This document shows, in pieces, positions 8,607 through 18,353 of a stretch of DNA of 64,000 bases. The position numbers were made by a program, and so were the translations under genes. A model generated the notes under the pieces. It saw only the letters and a list, made by a program, of their open reading frames with translations. It ran no database searches and was not told the origin of the DNA. The first letter of the stretch is position 1, and the number at the start of each line of letters is the position of its first letter. The stretch lies in the NCBI GenBank assembly GCA_018222965.1, contig JAAEZH010000020.1, positions 1 to 64,000 of the forward strand. The letters run 5' to 3'. This DNA comes from Bacteroidota bacterium. Lineage in GTDB: Bacteria; Bacteroidota; Bacteroidia; Chitinophagales; Saprospiraceae.

Positions 8607-9341
8607 TTACTTATCCTGAAATTCTTTAAACCTTGCCTCCAGTTTGGTCATGGGGTAACGATCATACAACGCATATTCCAACACAAATTCTTCGCTGATG
8701 TTCTTTCGGGAATAAACCAACCCAATATTTTTTGCATAAATTTCCAGTCCGTCGAATTCGTGCTCGGTATGACCTTCGTCTTCAATGTCTACCAATTCCC
8801 GAACGTAAAACTGGATCGCATGGTATTCCCGATCCTGAAAAACGATCGTTGTGTCGCCCATATATTGCCGATTCCGGTAAAGCGTGGTGATCGCTCCCGA
8901 ATCCTGGGGCATGGAGTAGCTTACGCTGAATACATACACAGATCCAACACCACTACTCACAAAGGGAAAAACATTCGACTCCCCAACCTCGGCCTGAATC
9001 TGCTGTTGCTTTCCGCTGCTATCGGGCTGTAGTAAATAAAAATCTTCGAGCAGCATGCCGCTTTCCACGGCTTCTTCCCGCACCAACTGGCCGGGCTGAA
9101 ACTGATCATTATAATAGGTTCCCACTAAAAACTCCTGCCCGTCCTGCTGCAAGTTTAAGTAATACCAATAGTAGGGCGGGTCCATTTCATTGGTTGCCCG
9201 GTACTCATAAACCATCCCCTCGTTTAGCGTTTCCAGCGGATAATAATAGGGCTTCAGATAGCTTGGCGCTTTTTCCGTACAGCTTGCGACAAAAATCAAC
9301 AGGCCTAAAAGTGCTATAAAACGGTAATTCTGTCTAAACAT
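8607..9341 (-). CDS. Lipoprotein of unknown function
   Basis: A 244-residue predicted lipoprotein. I chose the ATG at 9341, which gives MFRQNYRFIALLGLLIFVASC, a short signal peptide with a lipobox and Cys21; the longer in-frame start 26 codons upstream would bury that signal. The mature part is rich in Tyr and acidic residues (YYYPLETLNEGMVYEY, YYWYYLNLQQDG, REYHAIQFYVRELV) and looks like a single beta-rich domain, probably periplasmic and membrane-anchored. I do not recognise the family. It is divergent from secA and could share transcription with the T9SS cargo downstream (gap about 50 bases). Confidence 0.75.
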   Translation of the reverse strand: MFRQNYRFIALLGLLIFVASCTEKAPSYLKPYYYPLETLNEGMVYEYRATNEMDPPYYWYYLNLQQDGQEFLVGTYYNDQFQPGQLVREEAVESGMLLEDFYLLQPDSSGKQQQIQAEVGESNVFPFVSSGVGSVYVFSVSYSMPQDSGAITTLYRNRQYMGDTTIVFQDREYHAIQFYVRELVDIEDEGHTEHEFDGLEIYAKNIGLVYSRKNISEEFVLEYALYDRYPMTKLEARFKEFQDK

Positions 9342-9491
9342 GTTGTTAATTGATCCGGTTCTATGAAAGAATTGCAGACATTTAACGATAATTGCGACAA
9401 AGTGGCAGAAAACACACAATGGTACAATTCGTGATTGTGGTAATACGCCCGCAAATATACGCTTACTGTCCTCCCGAAATGTGATTGTTCG

Positions 9492-9499
9492 TATCTTTG
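9492..9499 (+). promoter_or_regulatory. Bacteroidota -7 promoter box before secA
   Basis: TATCTTTG matches the Bacteroidota -7 consensus TAnnTTTG and lies about 70 bases before the secA ATG. No clear TTTG -33 element is visible at the usual spacing, so confidence is moderate. Confidence 0.5.
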
Positions 9500-9567
9500 C
9501 CTTCCCAAATTAGCCTGTCGGCGAATGGCACCCCGTTTTCGGCAGTACATAAATACGTCAATAGACC

Positions 9568-12500
9568 ATGCTTAAGATTATTAAGAATATTTTCGGCACC
9601 AAATACGAGCGAGATGTAAAAGCTTACGCTCCTATCGTAGACGAGATCAACGAAATTTTCGAAGATCTCAACTCGCTCACCAATGACGAGCTCCGAAATA
9701 AAACGCTGGAGTTCCGGGAGGTAATTGCCGAACACCTCACCGACATCAATAAAGACATCGATGATGCCAAGCAAGAGGCACATGATGAAGAAGATCTCCT
9801 GCGTAAGGAAGAACTCTTTAAAGAAATTGACCTGCTCATTGAAGATCGCGACAAGCAACTCGAAGTAGTTCTCAAAGAGATCCTTCCGGAAGCTTTTGCT
9901 GTTGTCAAAGAAACGGCGCGCCGTTTCATGGATAACGAGACAATTACAGTTACAGCCACCGACCACGATCGCCAACTCGCCGCTCAACCAGGTAAAACCT
10001 ATATCAAAATTGATGGCGAAAATGCGGTTTGGAAAAACTCCTGGGTTGCAGCCGGAGGAGACATCACCTGGAACATGCTTCACTATGATGTGCAGCTGAT
10101 TGGTGGTATGGTTCTCCACGACGGTAAAATTGCGGAGATGCAGACGGGTGAGGGTAAAACGCTGGTAGCCACGCTTCCCGCATACCTCAACGGGCTTTCG
10201 GGACTTGGCGTACACGTAGTAACAGTAAACGACTACCTGGCCCGACGGGACAGTGAGTGGATCGGACCGATCTTCGAGTTCCTGCACCTCACTATTGACT
10301 GTATCGATAAGTACAAGCCGCATTCCGATGAGCGTAAGGCCGCCTACAAATGCGACATTATATATGGTACCAATAACGAATTTGGTTTCGACTACCTGCG
10401 TGACAATATGGTGCGCAGCCTCGACGAAATGGTGCAGCGCAAGCACCACTTCGCGATGATCGATGAGGTCGACTCCGTTCTTATTGACGATGCGCGTACC
10501 CCCTTGATTATCTCAGGCCCCGTGCCCAAAGGAGATGATGAGCAGGAATACAATGCGCTCAAGCCACACGTGGAAAAACTACTCGCCGTTCAGCGAAAGC
10601 TGGCTCAACAATATCTTACAGAGGCCAAAAGTCTCTTTGCCGATAACATCCTCGGCCATCAGGAGGGAGAAGCCGGATTGGCACTCCTCCGGGCCTACCG
10701 CGCCATGCCAAAATACCGGCCGCTCATTAAGTTCCTCAGCCAGGAAGGGGTAAAAGTCAACCTCCAGAAAGCCGAGAACTACTACATGCAGGAGCAAAAT
10801 AAACACATGCACCTGGCAGATGCGCCGCTCTATTTTACCATCGAAGAGAAAACACGGAATGTCGAGCTCACCGAAAAAGGAGCTGAATATCTCTCTCAAG
10901 GGAACTCGGATTCCAATTTCTTCATCATGCCCGACATTGCGACCGAACTGATCGAGATCGACAACGATGAGTCGATGTCAGAAAAGGAACGCGAGGAAGC
11001 CAAGATTAATCTGTCGCAGGACTTTGCCCTGAAATCCAAGCGTCTGCACGCCATGAATCAGCTGCTCAAAGCATATACCATGTTTGAGCGCGACGAGCAA
11101 TATGTAGTAATTGATGGTTCGGTGAAGATCGTGGATGAATCTACTGGTCGTATGATGGAAGGACGTCGCTATTCCGACGGACTGCACCAGGCACTGGAGG
11201 CCAAAGAAAATGTAAAGGTGGGTAACATCACCCAGACCTATGCAACCGTAACCCTGCAGAACTACTTCCGGATGTATCACAAGCTGTCGGGTATGACCGG
11301 TACAGCCGAAACGGAAGCCAGTGAGCTTTGGGAAATCTATAAACTCGATGTGGTGGTTATCCCAACCAACAGACCGATCGTCCGGGATGACCGGGAAGAT
11401 ATGGTTTACAAAACCGCCCGCGAGAAATTCAATGCCGTTATCGACGATGTGGTAAAACTCTCCGAAGCGGGTCGCCCGATTCTGGTAGGTACTACTTCGG
11501 TGGATGTTTCGGAAAAGCTGAGCCGAATGCTCAACCTTCGAGGCATATCCCACAATGTACTTAACGCCAAACAGCACCAGCGGGAGGCAGAGATCGTTGC
11601 TGAAGCCGGTAAGCCGGGTAAAGTGACCATCGCCACCAACATGGCTGGTCGGGGTACGGATATCAAGATCTCCGACGAGGTGAAAAAGGCCGGTGGTCTG
11701 GCGATCATTGGTACGGAGCGACACGACTCCAGACGGGTAGACCGTCAGTTGCGGGGTCGTGCCGGACGTCAGGGAGATCCGGGTTCTTCTCAATTTTATG
11801 TATCGCTTGAGGACAACCTCATGCGTTTATTCCAATCGGAGCGGATCGCTAAGATCATGGACCGGATGGGACACCAGGAAGGAGAAGTTATCCAGCACTC
11901 GATGGTCACCAAGTCCATTGAGCGGGCACAGAAAAAAGTGGAGGAAAACAACTTTGGTATTCGGAAACGACTACTGGAGTATGATGATGTGATGAACATC
12001 CAGCGGGAAGCGATCTACAAAAAGCGTTTGAATGCCCTTTCGGGCGAACGTCTGAGCGTAGACCTCAACAACATGTTCAACTCCATGATGACCAGCCTTG
12101 TGATCACACATAAGGATAATGGAGATTACGAAACTTTCCGCCAGGATTGTCTGTCCATGATCGGGCTTGTGCCGAATATCGAGGCAGCCGATTTCGCGGA
12201 AGCACCTGAAAACAGGCTGATCCAATCACTGGAAGATCAATTCCATGAGTTTTATCACCGGAAAGCGGACTCCATCAAAGAAGTCCTGCTTCCAATCGTA
12301 AAAGACGTTCACGAAAACCAGGGAAGTCGCTACAAGCGAATTGCCATTCCATTTACGGATGGAGGTAACAAGATGCTTCCGATTTCTGCCGACCTAAAAG
12401 AGGCGATTGAATCTGATGGCAAATCCATCATGACCGATATTGAAAAAGCGGTAACGCTGGCTATTATCGACGACAAATGGAAAGAGCACCTCCGCTCCAT

Positions 12501-12879
12501 GGACGAATTGAAAGAATCGGTTCAGGCCGCTTCTTTTGAGCAGAAAGATCCATTGGTTGTTTATAAAGTAGAAGCTTACAACCTCTTCGAAAATTACATT
12601 TACACCGTTAATGAGGAAGTAACCGCTTACCTCTCCAAAGGCACTGTAGTGTTCCGCGACGGGCGTAATGTGGAAGAGGCACGCGAGCAGAAAACAGACC
12701 TTAGCAAGGTACAGACAAACCGTTCGGCCGCCGCTGCAAAAGCAGCTGCTGAAGGCGTTAGTCGCCGCAAAGCAAAACCAGCTACCGTTAAAAGAGTTGA
12801 AAAGAAAGTGGGCCGAAACGATCCTTGCCCTTGTGGAAGCGGCAAGAAATACAAACATTGCCACGGTCGCAATGCCTAA
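9568..12879 (+). CDS. secA: Preprotein translocase ATPase SecA
   Basis: Motor ATPase of the Sec pathway; pushes unfolded preproteins through SecYEG at the inner membrane and so feeds the lipoprotein and T9SS pathways encoded nearby. The 1103 residues contain the Walker A region MQTGEGKTL (191-199), the DEAD-type [16 protein letters not shown] segment, the helicase C motif [25 protein letters not shown], and a C-terminal zinc-binding tail [13 protein letters not shown] (Cys1087, Cys1089, Cys1098, His1099). The length exceeds the E. coli protein (901) because of an acidic N-terminal insertion (about 60-105) and a second insertion near 345-420, both usual for Bacteroidota SecA as far as I recall. 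It is monocistronic, bounded by a TAnnTTTG box and a terminator. Confidence 0.98.
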   Translation: MLKIIKNIFGTKYERDVKAYAPIVDEINEIFEDLNSLTNDELRNKTLEFREVIAEHLTDINKDIDDAKQEAHDEEDLLRKEELFKEIDLLIEDRDKQLEVVLKEILPEAFAVVKETARRFMDNETITVTATDHDRQLAAQPGKTYIKIDGENAVWKNSWVAAGGDITWNMLHYDVQLIGGMVLHDGKIAEMQTGEGKTLVATLPAYLNGLSGLGVHVVTVNDYLARRDSEWIGPIFEFLHLTIDCIDKYKPHSDERKAAYKCDIIYGTNNEFGFDYLRDNMVRSLDEMVQRKHHFAMIDEVDSVLIDDARTPLIISGPVPKGDDEQEYNALKPHVEKLLAVQRKLAQQYLTEAKSLFADNILGHQEGEAGLALLRAYRAMPKYRPLIKFLSQEGVKVNLQKAENYYMQEQNKHMHLADAPLYFTIEEKTRNVELTEKGAEYLSQGNSDSNFFIMPDIATELIEIDNDESMSEKEREEAKINLSQDFALKSKRLHAMNQLLKAYTMFERDEQYVVIDGSVKIVDESTGRMMEGRRYSDGLHQALEAKENVKVGNITQTYATVTLQNYFRMYHKLSGMTGTAETEASELWEIYKLDVVVIPTNRPIVRDDREDMVYKTAREKFNAVIDDVVKLSEAGRPILVGTTSVDVSEKLSRMLNLRGISHNVLNAKQHQREAEIVAEAGKPGKVTIATNMAGRGTDIKISDEVKKAGGLAIIGTERHDSRRVDRQLRGRAGRQGDPGSSQFYVSLEDNLMRLFQSERIAKIMDRMGHQEGEVIQHSMVTKSIERAQKKVEENNFGIRKRLLEYDDVMNIQREAIYKKRLNALSGERLSVDLNNMFNSMMTSLVITHKDNGDYETFRQDCLSMIGLVPNIEAADFAEAPENRLIQSLEDQFHEFYHRKADSIKEVLLPIVKDVHENQGSRYKRIAIPFTDGGNKMLPISADLKEAIESDGKSIMTDIEKAVTLAIIDDKWKEHLRSMDELKESVQAASFEQKDPLVVYKVEAYNLFENYIYTVNEEVTAYLSKGTVVFRDGRNVEEAREQKTDLSKVQTNRSAAAAKAAAEGVSRRKAKPATVKRVEKKVGRNDPCPCGSGKKYKHCHGRNA

Positions 12880-12923
12880 TCAAAATAAGTAGCTCCTGAA
12901 TTTCAATTTGAATTTCGGGTCAA

Positions 12924-12995
12924 AAAAAACGGGCGTCAATTCCGCTAATTAATTGGAAAATTCATTTCTAATTTGCGGATTGAGCCCGTTTTTTG
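12924..12995 (+). terminator. Intrinsic terminator after secA
   Basis: A long imperfect inverted repeat (AACGGGCGTCAATTCCGC pairing with GCGGATTGAGCCCGTT, with two bulged bases) around an AT-rich loop is followed by a run of T. A-runs upstream make it potentially bidirectional. Confidence 0.75.
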
Positions 12996-13157
12996 TTCTA
13001 TATTGCGCCTCAATTTATGCCATCTCTGGCAATTCCCCCGGGCGACCGTCTGGCGATAAAAACCTCGTTACAGATCAAGCTCCAAATACCAAATGCTGTT
13101 TCGTCTTTTCAGGCGGAATGGTTGGGAGGTGTCAGCGTTGTATAGAAATTTGAGCAC

Positions 13158-13802
13158 ATGAATATTGCACAATATATTGATCACACCGTACTGAAACCGG
13201 ATACTACTTTAGCAGATATCCGCAAGGTTTGTGTGGAAGCAGTAGAACATAAGTTTTGTGCTGTTTGTGTCCCTCCCTACTTCGCAAAAGCAGCCGTAGA
13301 CATTCTCGAAGACATGCCCGTTAAAGTCGCTACGGTAGTTGGCTTTCCTTTAGGCTATTCTGCTACCGTTGCAAAGGTTGAAGAGATTAAAAGGGCGCTC
13401 AATGAAGGCGTTGATGAAATTGACGTGGTCATCAATATCAGTGCTGTGAAAAACGGCGACTGGAACCATGTGCGCAATGACATCGACAGCATGACCCGCA
13501 GTACACACCTTCGCGGAAAAGCGATAAAAGTGATCCTCGAAACGGCCATGATGACCGAGGAGGAAATCATTAAACTTTGTGAGATCTGCAACGAAATTGA
13601 AACCGACTACGTTAAAACATCAACGGGATTCAACGCGGCAGGTGCCTCTGTCGAGCATGTAGAACTCCTCCGCAAACACCTCAAGCCCGCTATTAAGATC
13701 AAAGCATCCGGTGGTATCCGTTCAGCTGAATTCGCAAAAGAATTGATTGAGGCCGGGGCAAACCGTCTGGGCAGCTCCTCGGGTGTCAAAATCGTTGGTT
13801 AA
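13158..13802 (+). CDS. deoC: Deoxyribose-phosphate aldolase
   Basis: Cytosolic class I aldolase interconverting 2-deoxyribose 5-phosphate with glyceraldehyde 3-phosphate and acetaldehyde in deoxynucleoside catabolism. The 214 residues include the Schiff-base lysine in VKTSTGF (Lys153), the second active-site lysine in IKASGGIR (Lys182) and the aspartate of DEIDVVIN (Asp89), in the expected order of the TIM-barrel family. The ATG at 13158 gives the usual N-terminus (NIAQYIDHTVLKPDT). It is not next to other deo genes; its neighbours are secA and a SPOR-like protein. Confidence 0.96.
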   Translation: MNIAQYIDHTVLKPDTTLADIRKVCVEAVEHKFCAVCVPPYFAKAAVDILEDMPVKVATVVGFPLGYSATVAKVEEIKRALNEGVDEIDVVINISAVKNGDWNHVRNDIDSMTRSTHLRGKAIKVILETAMMTEEEIIKLCEICNEIETDYVKTSTGFNAAGASVEHVELLRKHLKPAIKIKASGGIRSAEFAKELIEAGANRLGSSSGVKIVG

Positions 13803-13822
13803 GACGCTTCAAGGGTGTTTGT

Positions 13823-13830
13823 TATCTTTG
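13823..13830 (+). promoter_or_regulatory. Bacteroidota -7 promoter box before the SPOR-like gene
   Basis: TATCTTTG fits TAnnTTTG, lies in the 74-base gap after deoC and about 47 bases before the next start codon. No convincing -33 TTTG at normal spacing. Confidence 0.5.
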
Positions 13831-13876
13831 TACCTTTATTGATAACGACCTGCCTCTTTAACCAACGCATAAAATC

Positions 13877-14290
13877 ATGGTCATGAAACTCTCCAGAACT
13901 TTGATTATTACAGGCTTTTTAGCCTGCTTTTTTTGCTTTGGCACAAACCTGAACGCTCAGGTTTCCGTAAAAGCTGAAGGACGCATTGACGAGTTACTCG
14001 ATGCTTACGTCGACCTCAATAAAAACACAGAGTTTATTAGTGGCTGGCGCATTCAACTCATGGCTACTACCGATCGCCAACGTATGGAAGCTGCTCTACA
14101 GCAATTTAGAGCCCTGTACCCAAGCATTCCGATCGATTGGGTCCACGTGAGTCCGTATTTTAAGTTGCGTGCCGGGGCTTACGCCGAAAAACTGGATGCT
14201 ATGCGCATTTTATACATCCTGAAAAAGGATTACCCCAGTGCTTATCCGGCAGTAGATAACCAGATAAGACCGTTGGAACTGCTAAACTAA
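13877..14290 (+). CDS. Small exported SPOR-domain-like protein
   Basis: A 137-residue protein with a signal peptide (hydrophobic run LIITGFLACFFCF, cleavage near NAQ) and one domain resembling SPOR: GWRIQLMATTDRQRMEAAL, then IPIDWVHVSPYFKLRAGAY and a second helix DAMRILYILKKDYPSAYPA. SPOR domains bind denuded peptidoglycan at division sites, so a periplasmic wall-associated role is likely by family. Translation could start at 13877 (MVMKL) or at the second ATG at 13883. It has its own promoter-like box and is followed about 70 bases later by rodA, another wall gene. Confidence 0.8.
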   Translation: MVMKLSRTLIITGFLACFFCFGTNLNAQVSVKAEGRIDELLDAYVDLNKNTEFISGWRIQLMATTDRQRMEAALQQFRALYPSIPIDWVHVSPYFKLRAGAYAEKLDAMRILYILKKDYPSAYPAVDNQIRPLELLN

Positions 14291-14360
14291 TAAGGCTTTC
14301 GCCGAAAGGCTAAACCGCTTTACATTTACCGTTCGTCATTTTACAATTTACATTCAATAA

Positions 14361-15764
14361 ATGGCTGACCGTCCGGAAAAGTCCATCGATTGGGCAACAT
14401 TGTCCCTGTATCTGGCCCTGATAGGGATCGGATGGCTTTCCATTTATACAGTAGGTTATGGAGACGGATACCCCTCCAGCCTGAGTAGTTTTATTTTTGA
14501 TACGGATGTCGGAAAACAAACGATCTGGATCGGCATTGCACTGGTCCTGTTCTTTTTTGTCTACATCATCGAAAAGAACTTCTGGCAAACATTCTCCTAC
14601 ATAATATATGCAGCTGCCCTCCTAGCCCTCATCCTGGTTTTGGTTGTGGGAAAAGAGATAAACGGCGCCAAATCCTGGTTTGCCTTTGGTGGATTTACCC
14701 TCCAACCTTCCGAATTTGCCAAGTTTGGAACCTGCCTGGCGATTGCCAGTTACGTCTCCCGCTACGAAGCCAACCTAAAGAACTTTCGCGAGCAACTGAC
14801 TGCCGTCGCCCTGTTTATGGCACCGGTTCTGCTCGTTCTGGCACAGCCCGACGCCGGCTCTGCCATTGTTTTTATGTCCTTTTTCATTCTGCTTTACCGC
14901 GAAGGATTTCCTGCTACTTTCTTCATGCTGGGCTTTCTGGCAGCAACGCTTGGCATTTTAGCCCTGCTGTATGATCCCATGTATATCATCCCCGGACTCC
15001 TGCTTCTGGCAGGATTTGCAATCATTTTTCAATTCAAGAATCGAAAAAAATGGATACTGCCGGGTATTGCGATACTGGCAGCAACTATTATATCCATTTA
15101 CCTGGGCTTTGGACTGTACAGCCTTATTGGGACCAGTCTTTTCGCGCTGGCGCTGGCCATCGGGTTTTTCATTCGACGCAGCAATGGATTTGGCTTACGC
15201 CTAATACCCATCATGGTATTGGGAAGCCTGTTGGTATTTGGCGCTGATTACGGGATGAACGAAGTCCTGCAGCCTCACCAGCAGGACCGAATAAATGCCT
15301 GGCTCAATCCGGAAAAACTGCAGGAAGCCGGCAGACAGGGCTCTCTATACAATCTCGAACAATCGAAAATGGCCATTGGATCCGGAGGCATCGCCGGACG
15401 TGGATTTTTGAAAGGAAGCCACACAAAAGGAAACTTCGTTCCCGAACAATCCACCGATTTCATTTTCTGTACCATCGGAGAGGAACAGGGCTTTCTCGGT
15501 TCCGCTTCCATCATCCTGATTTTCCTGTTTTTTATTCTGCGCATTCTTACACTGGCGGAGCGACAACGATCTACCTTCGCGCGGGCTTTCGCCTATGGCG
15601 TAGCTGGTATATTTTTCATTCACTTTGTCATCAATATCGGCATGACGATGGGCCTGGTACCAATTATTGGTATTCCCTTGCCATTTATCAGTAAGGGCGG
15701 ATCAGCGCTGCTCGGTTTTACCTTGCTGGTAGGTGTACTGCTGAAACTCGACCGATACAGATAA
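14361..15764 (+). CDS. rodA: Rod-shape-determining peptidoglycan polymerase RodA (SEDS family)
   Basis: Integral membrane glycosyltransferase that polymerises lipid II with a class B penicillin-binding protein during cell elongation. The 467 residues form about ten or more membrane segments. SEDS hallmarks are visible: NGAKSWFAFGGFTLQPSEFAKF, LVLAQPDAGSAIVF, a long loop with MAIGSGGIAGRGFLKGSHTK and VPEQSTDFIFCTIGEEQGF, and the end PLPFISKGGSALLGF. An extra pair of membrane segments in the middle (about 205-300) makes it longer than E. coli RodA (370). It is followed after 10 bases by tgt and then by an LptF/G permease, so the three probably form an operon. Confidence 0.95.
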   Translation: MADRPEKSIDWATLSLYLALIGIGWLSIYTVGYGDGYPSSLSSFIFDTDVGKQTIWIGIALVLFFFVYIIEKNFWQTFSYIIYAAALLALILVLVVGKEINGAKSWFAFGGFTLQPSEFAKFGTCLAIASYVSRYEANLKNFREQLTAVALFMAPVLLVLAQPDAGSAIVFMSFFILLYREGFPATFFMLGFLAATLGILALLYDPMYIIPGLLLLAGFAIIFQFKNRKKWILPGIAILAATIISIYLGFGLYSLIGTSLFALALAIGFFIRRSNGFGLRLIPIMVLGSLLVFGADYGMNEVLQPHQQDRINAWLNPEKLQEAGRQGSLYNLEQSKMAIGSGGIAGRGFLKGSHTKGNFVPEQSTDFIFCTIGEEQGFLGSASIILIFLFFILRILTLAERQRSTFARAFAYGVAGIFFIHFVINIGMTMGLVPIIGIPLPFISKGGSALLGFTLLVGVLLKLDRYR

Positions 15765-15774
15765 AATTTCCAAT

Positions 15775-16908
15775 TTGCTGACATTCGATTTACAACACAC
15801 CGACCCGGAAAGCAAAGCACGAGCCGGCAAGATCACAACAAATCACGGAGAGATACAGACTCCAATCTTTATGCCCGTTGGTACCATCGGCACGGTAAAA
15901 ACGGTACACCAGCACGAGTTAAAGGAAACCATTAAAGCCCAGATCATCCTGGGCAACACCTACCATCTCTACCTTCGACCCGGCACTGATATTCTCGAAG
16001 GAGCCGGCGGGCTTCATAAATTCATGAACTGGGATCGTCCAATCCTGACCGACAGTGGCGGCTTCCAGGTGTATTCCCTGAGCCACCGCAGGAAGATTAC
16101 AGAGGAAGGTGTAAAATTCAGATCACACATTGATGGCTCTTCCCATTTTTTCACTCCCGAAAAAGCGATGGATATCCAGCGCTCCATCGGAGCAGATATA
16201 GTTATGGCATTCGATGAGTGCACGCCCTATCCGTGCGACTATAAATACGCCAAAAACTCCATGGAGCTCACACATCGCTGGTTGAAGCGCTGCTGTGATT
16301 TCGTGGATGAAAATCCGCCGCTTTACGACTATCACCAATCCCTTTTCCCAATCGTACAGGGGAGCACCTATTCTGACCTTCGAAAAATCTCAGCCGAAAC
16401 CATCGCTTCTTTTAACCGGGAAGGAAATGCTATTGGCGGTTTGTCTGTTGGAGAACCGGAAGAAGAACTTTATGCCATGACCGACATGGTCTGCAGTATA
16501 CTGCCAGAAGACAAACCCCGCTACCTAATGGGAGTGGGCACCCCGGCAAACCTTCTCGAATGTATAGCCCTGGGCATCGATATGTTTGATTGTGTACTTC
16601 CCACTCGTAACGCCCGACATGGATTGTTATACACAAGTGAAGGCATTATGAACATCAAAAATGCCAAATGGGCCGATGATTTCAGCCCGGTTGATCCCCT
16701 TGCGCCCTCCCCGTTAAGCCGAAGTCACAGCAAGGCTTACCTAAGACATCTCTTTCAGGTAAAAGAATTTCTGGCACTGCAGATAGCATCTATCCACAAT
16801 CTTTCGTTCTACCTGTGGCTGGTCGGTGAAGCCCGGCAACGTATTCTCGATGGCTCTTTCCGTAGCTGGAAAGATGAACTACTGCCAAAGCTTCGCCGCC
16901 GATTGTAA
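15775..16908 (+). CDS. tgt: Queuine/preQ1 tRNA-guanine transglycosylase, zinc cysteines absent
   Basis: Exchanges guanine-34 for preQ1 in tRNAs with GUN anticodons, a step of queuosine synthesis. The 377 residues start at a TTG (MLTFDLQHTDPESKARAG), 10 bases after rodA; no ATG fits. The general base Asp93 (LTDSGGFQVYSL) and the nucleophile Asp272 (MFDCVLPTRNARHG) are present, as are GNTYHLYLRPG and GGLSVGEP. The C-terminal zinc site is degraded: where CxCxxC is expected, about residues 309-316, the sequence reads LAPSPLSR, followed normally by SKAYLRHLF and IHNLSFYLWLV. Either this lineage's enzyme folds without zinc or activity is affected. The intact catalytic aspartates and overall length favour a functional enzyme. 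Confidence 0.95.
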   Translation: MLTFDLQHTDPESKARAGKITTNHGEIQTPIFMPVGTIGTVKTVHQHELKETIKAQIILGNTYHLYLRPGTDILEGAGGLHKFMNWDRPILTDSGGFQVYSLSHRRKITEEGVKFRSHIDGSSHFFTPEKAMDIQRSIGADIVMAFDECTPYPCDYKYAKNSMELTHRWLKRCCDFVDENPPLYDYHQSLFPIVQGSTYSDLRKISAETIASFNREGNAIGGLSVGEPEEELYAMTDMVCSILPEDKPRYLMGVGTPANLLECIALGIDMFDCVLPTRNARHGLLYTSEGIMNIKNAKWADDFSPVDPLAPSPLSRSHSKAYLRHLFQVKEFLALQIASIHNLSFYLWLVGEARQRILDGSFRSWKDELLPKLRRRL

Positions 16909-16913
16909 TGTAT

Positions 16914-16921
16914 TACCTTTG
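16914..16921 (+). promoter_or_regulatory. TAnnTTTG box abutting the LptF/G start codon
   Basis: TACCTTTG sits between tgt and the permease gene, its last base 7 bases before the ATG. If used as a promoter the transcript would begin about at the start codon, giving a leaderless mRNA. It may only supplement read-through from the rodA-tgt operon. Confidence 0.4.
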
Positions 16922-16927
16922 CTGCCG

Positions 16928-18016
16928 ATGCTGAAAAAGCTGGATCAATATATCATTCGGAAATTCCTGACGTCCTTCTTCTTTGTGGCTCTTTTGTTCA
17001 CATTGATAGCAGTGGTTGTAGACTTTTCGGATAAGGTTGAAGAGTTTATCGATGAACCTGTTACTGTCAAACAGGTGCTTGTCGATTACTATCTGAATTT
17101 TACCCTTTGGATAAACGGACTCCTCTGGCCACTTTATGTACTCATTGCGGTGATTTTCTTTACATCCCGCATGGCGTATAATTCAGAGATCATTTCCATA
17201 CTGGGAGCCGGGGTAAGCTTTCGCCGAATGATGCGCCCCTATATGCTATCTGCCTTGCTGCTCACGGGGCTGCACTTTTTGGGAAACCATATAATCATTC
17301 CATACGGCAACAAAGCCAAACTCGATTTCGAACGCACCTTTATCTGGAAAGAAAGCGATCGTGGAAAAGTGGAGCATGTAAATATGTTTATCGGTCCGAA
17401 GGATAAAATCTATGTGCGCTATTTTCGGAAGAAGGACAGTACAGCTATTGACTTTCAGATTGATCATTTTGAGGGAAACCAATTGGTATCAATCCTCAAG
17501 GCAAAAACAGCTATCTGGGACAGTTACCCCAACAACTGGAAACTTAAGAACTACGAGATTCGCACCTTTGATGGCATGAAAGAAACACTTGTTGACGGCG
17601 GTAAAGAAGTTCTTGATACGTCTTTCAACCTGACTCCCGATGACTTTGTGCGATACAACAACCAGAAAGAAATGATGACTACCCGCCAACTGGGTGCCTT
17701 CATTGAGGAGGAAGCCCAACGCGGACTAAACAACACCCTGATCTATCGAATCGAAATTCAGCGTAGGACCGCAGATCCATTTACAGTTCTAATCCTGACA
17801 CTTATTGGCATGGCCATTGCCTCGCGCAAAGTAAGGGGTGGCATGGGCCTGCATCTGGCTATTGGGATTGCACTTGGTGCTGTTTTCATTTTTCTTTCCC
17901 GCTTCTCCATCACTTTCGCAACCAGCGAAGCTATTCCGCCAATGCTTGGCGTATGGCTGCCAAACATCGTTTTTGCCACTATCGCTGTATTTCTGGTAAC
18001 CCGAGCCCAAAAATAA
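16928..18016 (+). CDS. LptF/LptG-family lipopolysaccharide export permease
   Basis: Inner-membrane permease of the Lpt machine that, with LptB ATPase, extracts lipopolysaccharide toward the outer membrane. I chose the ATG at 16928 (MLKKLDQYIIRKFLTSFFF), which gives 362 residues and avoids overlap with tgt; this is the typical YjgP/YjgQ start. There are three N-terminal membrane segments (about 12-35, 55-80, 100-125), a periplasmic beta-jellyroll region (about 130-265) and three C-terminal segments (from FTVLILTLIGMAIASRKVRGG to the end). LptF and LptG cannot be told apart safely here, so no symbol is given. It is the last gene of the rodA-tgt cluster. Confidence 0.93.
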   Translation: MLKKLDQYIIRKFLTSFFFVALLFTLIAVVVDFSDKVEEFIDEPVTVKQVLVDYYLNFTLWINGLLWPLYVLIAVIFFTSRMAYNSEIISILGAGVSFRRMMRPYMLSALLLTGLHFLGNHIIIPYGNKAKLDFERTFIWKESDRGKVEHVNMFIGPKDKIYVRYFRKKDSTAIDFQIDHFEGNQLVSILKAKTAIWDSYPNNWKLKNYEIRTFDGMKETLVDGGKEVLDTSFNLTPDDFVRYNNQKEMMTTRQLGAFIEEEAQRGLNNTLIYRIEIQRRTADPFTVLILTLIGMAIASRKVRGGMGLHLAIGIALGAVFIFLSRFSITFATSEAIPPMLGVWLPNIVFATIAVFLVTRAQK

Positions 18017-18353
18017 GGGTACACCACATTAGCCCTTGTGGAAGGTTTAGGCTTCAACACTTAAACAAAAGCACTTCACCAGTGAATTTCAACTCCAAAA
18101 CAGCCGGTTTTTGGGCTAAAATCGTCTGTTTCATGTCAAACTTTCATTTTTTATTGAAAAATGAAAAATTTATAATTTAGAACCTATTAACACACAAACA
18201 ACTGTATAACAACAATTTATAGCAAATAATTAGTGTAATTACATTTATATATTGAAACCACAGCACGATAACCTATAGATTGGACTTGCAAATTGTTTAA
18301 CAAAACGATATCTTTGGTTAAACAAAGTCAAGAAAAACACTAAACAAATAACC
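18017..18353 (+). promoter_or_regulatory. AT-rich intergenic region with promoter of the ECF sigma gene
   Basis: No gene is visible in these 337 bases. A weak AT-rich hairpin (TTTCATTTTT / AAAAATGAAA, 18142-18166) could end lptF/G transcription. Near the 3' end, TATCTTTG (18309-18316) matches the -7 consensus and CTTG (18285-18288) lies 20 bases upstream, near the expected -33 TTTG position, about 40 bases before the sigma-factor ATG. Confidence 0.55.

Noticed and set aside
9463-10449. Long minus-strand open frame of 328 codons
   Set aside because: It lies antisense to the secA N-terminal region, which has all expected motifs in the plus frame.
16826-16927. N-terminal extension of the LptF/G permease
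   Set aside because: The extra 34 codons overlap the 3' end of tgt and do not resemble the family; the ATG at 16928 gives the typical N-terminus.
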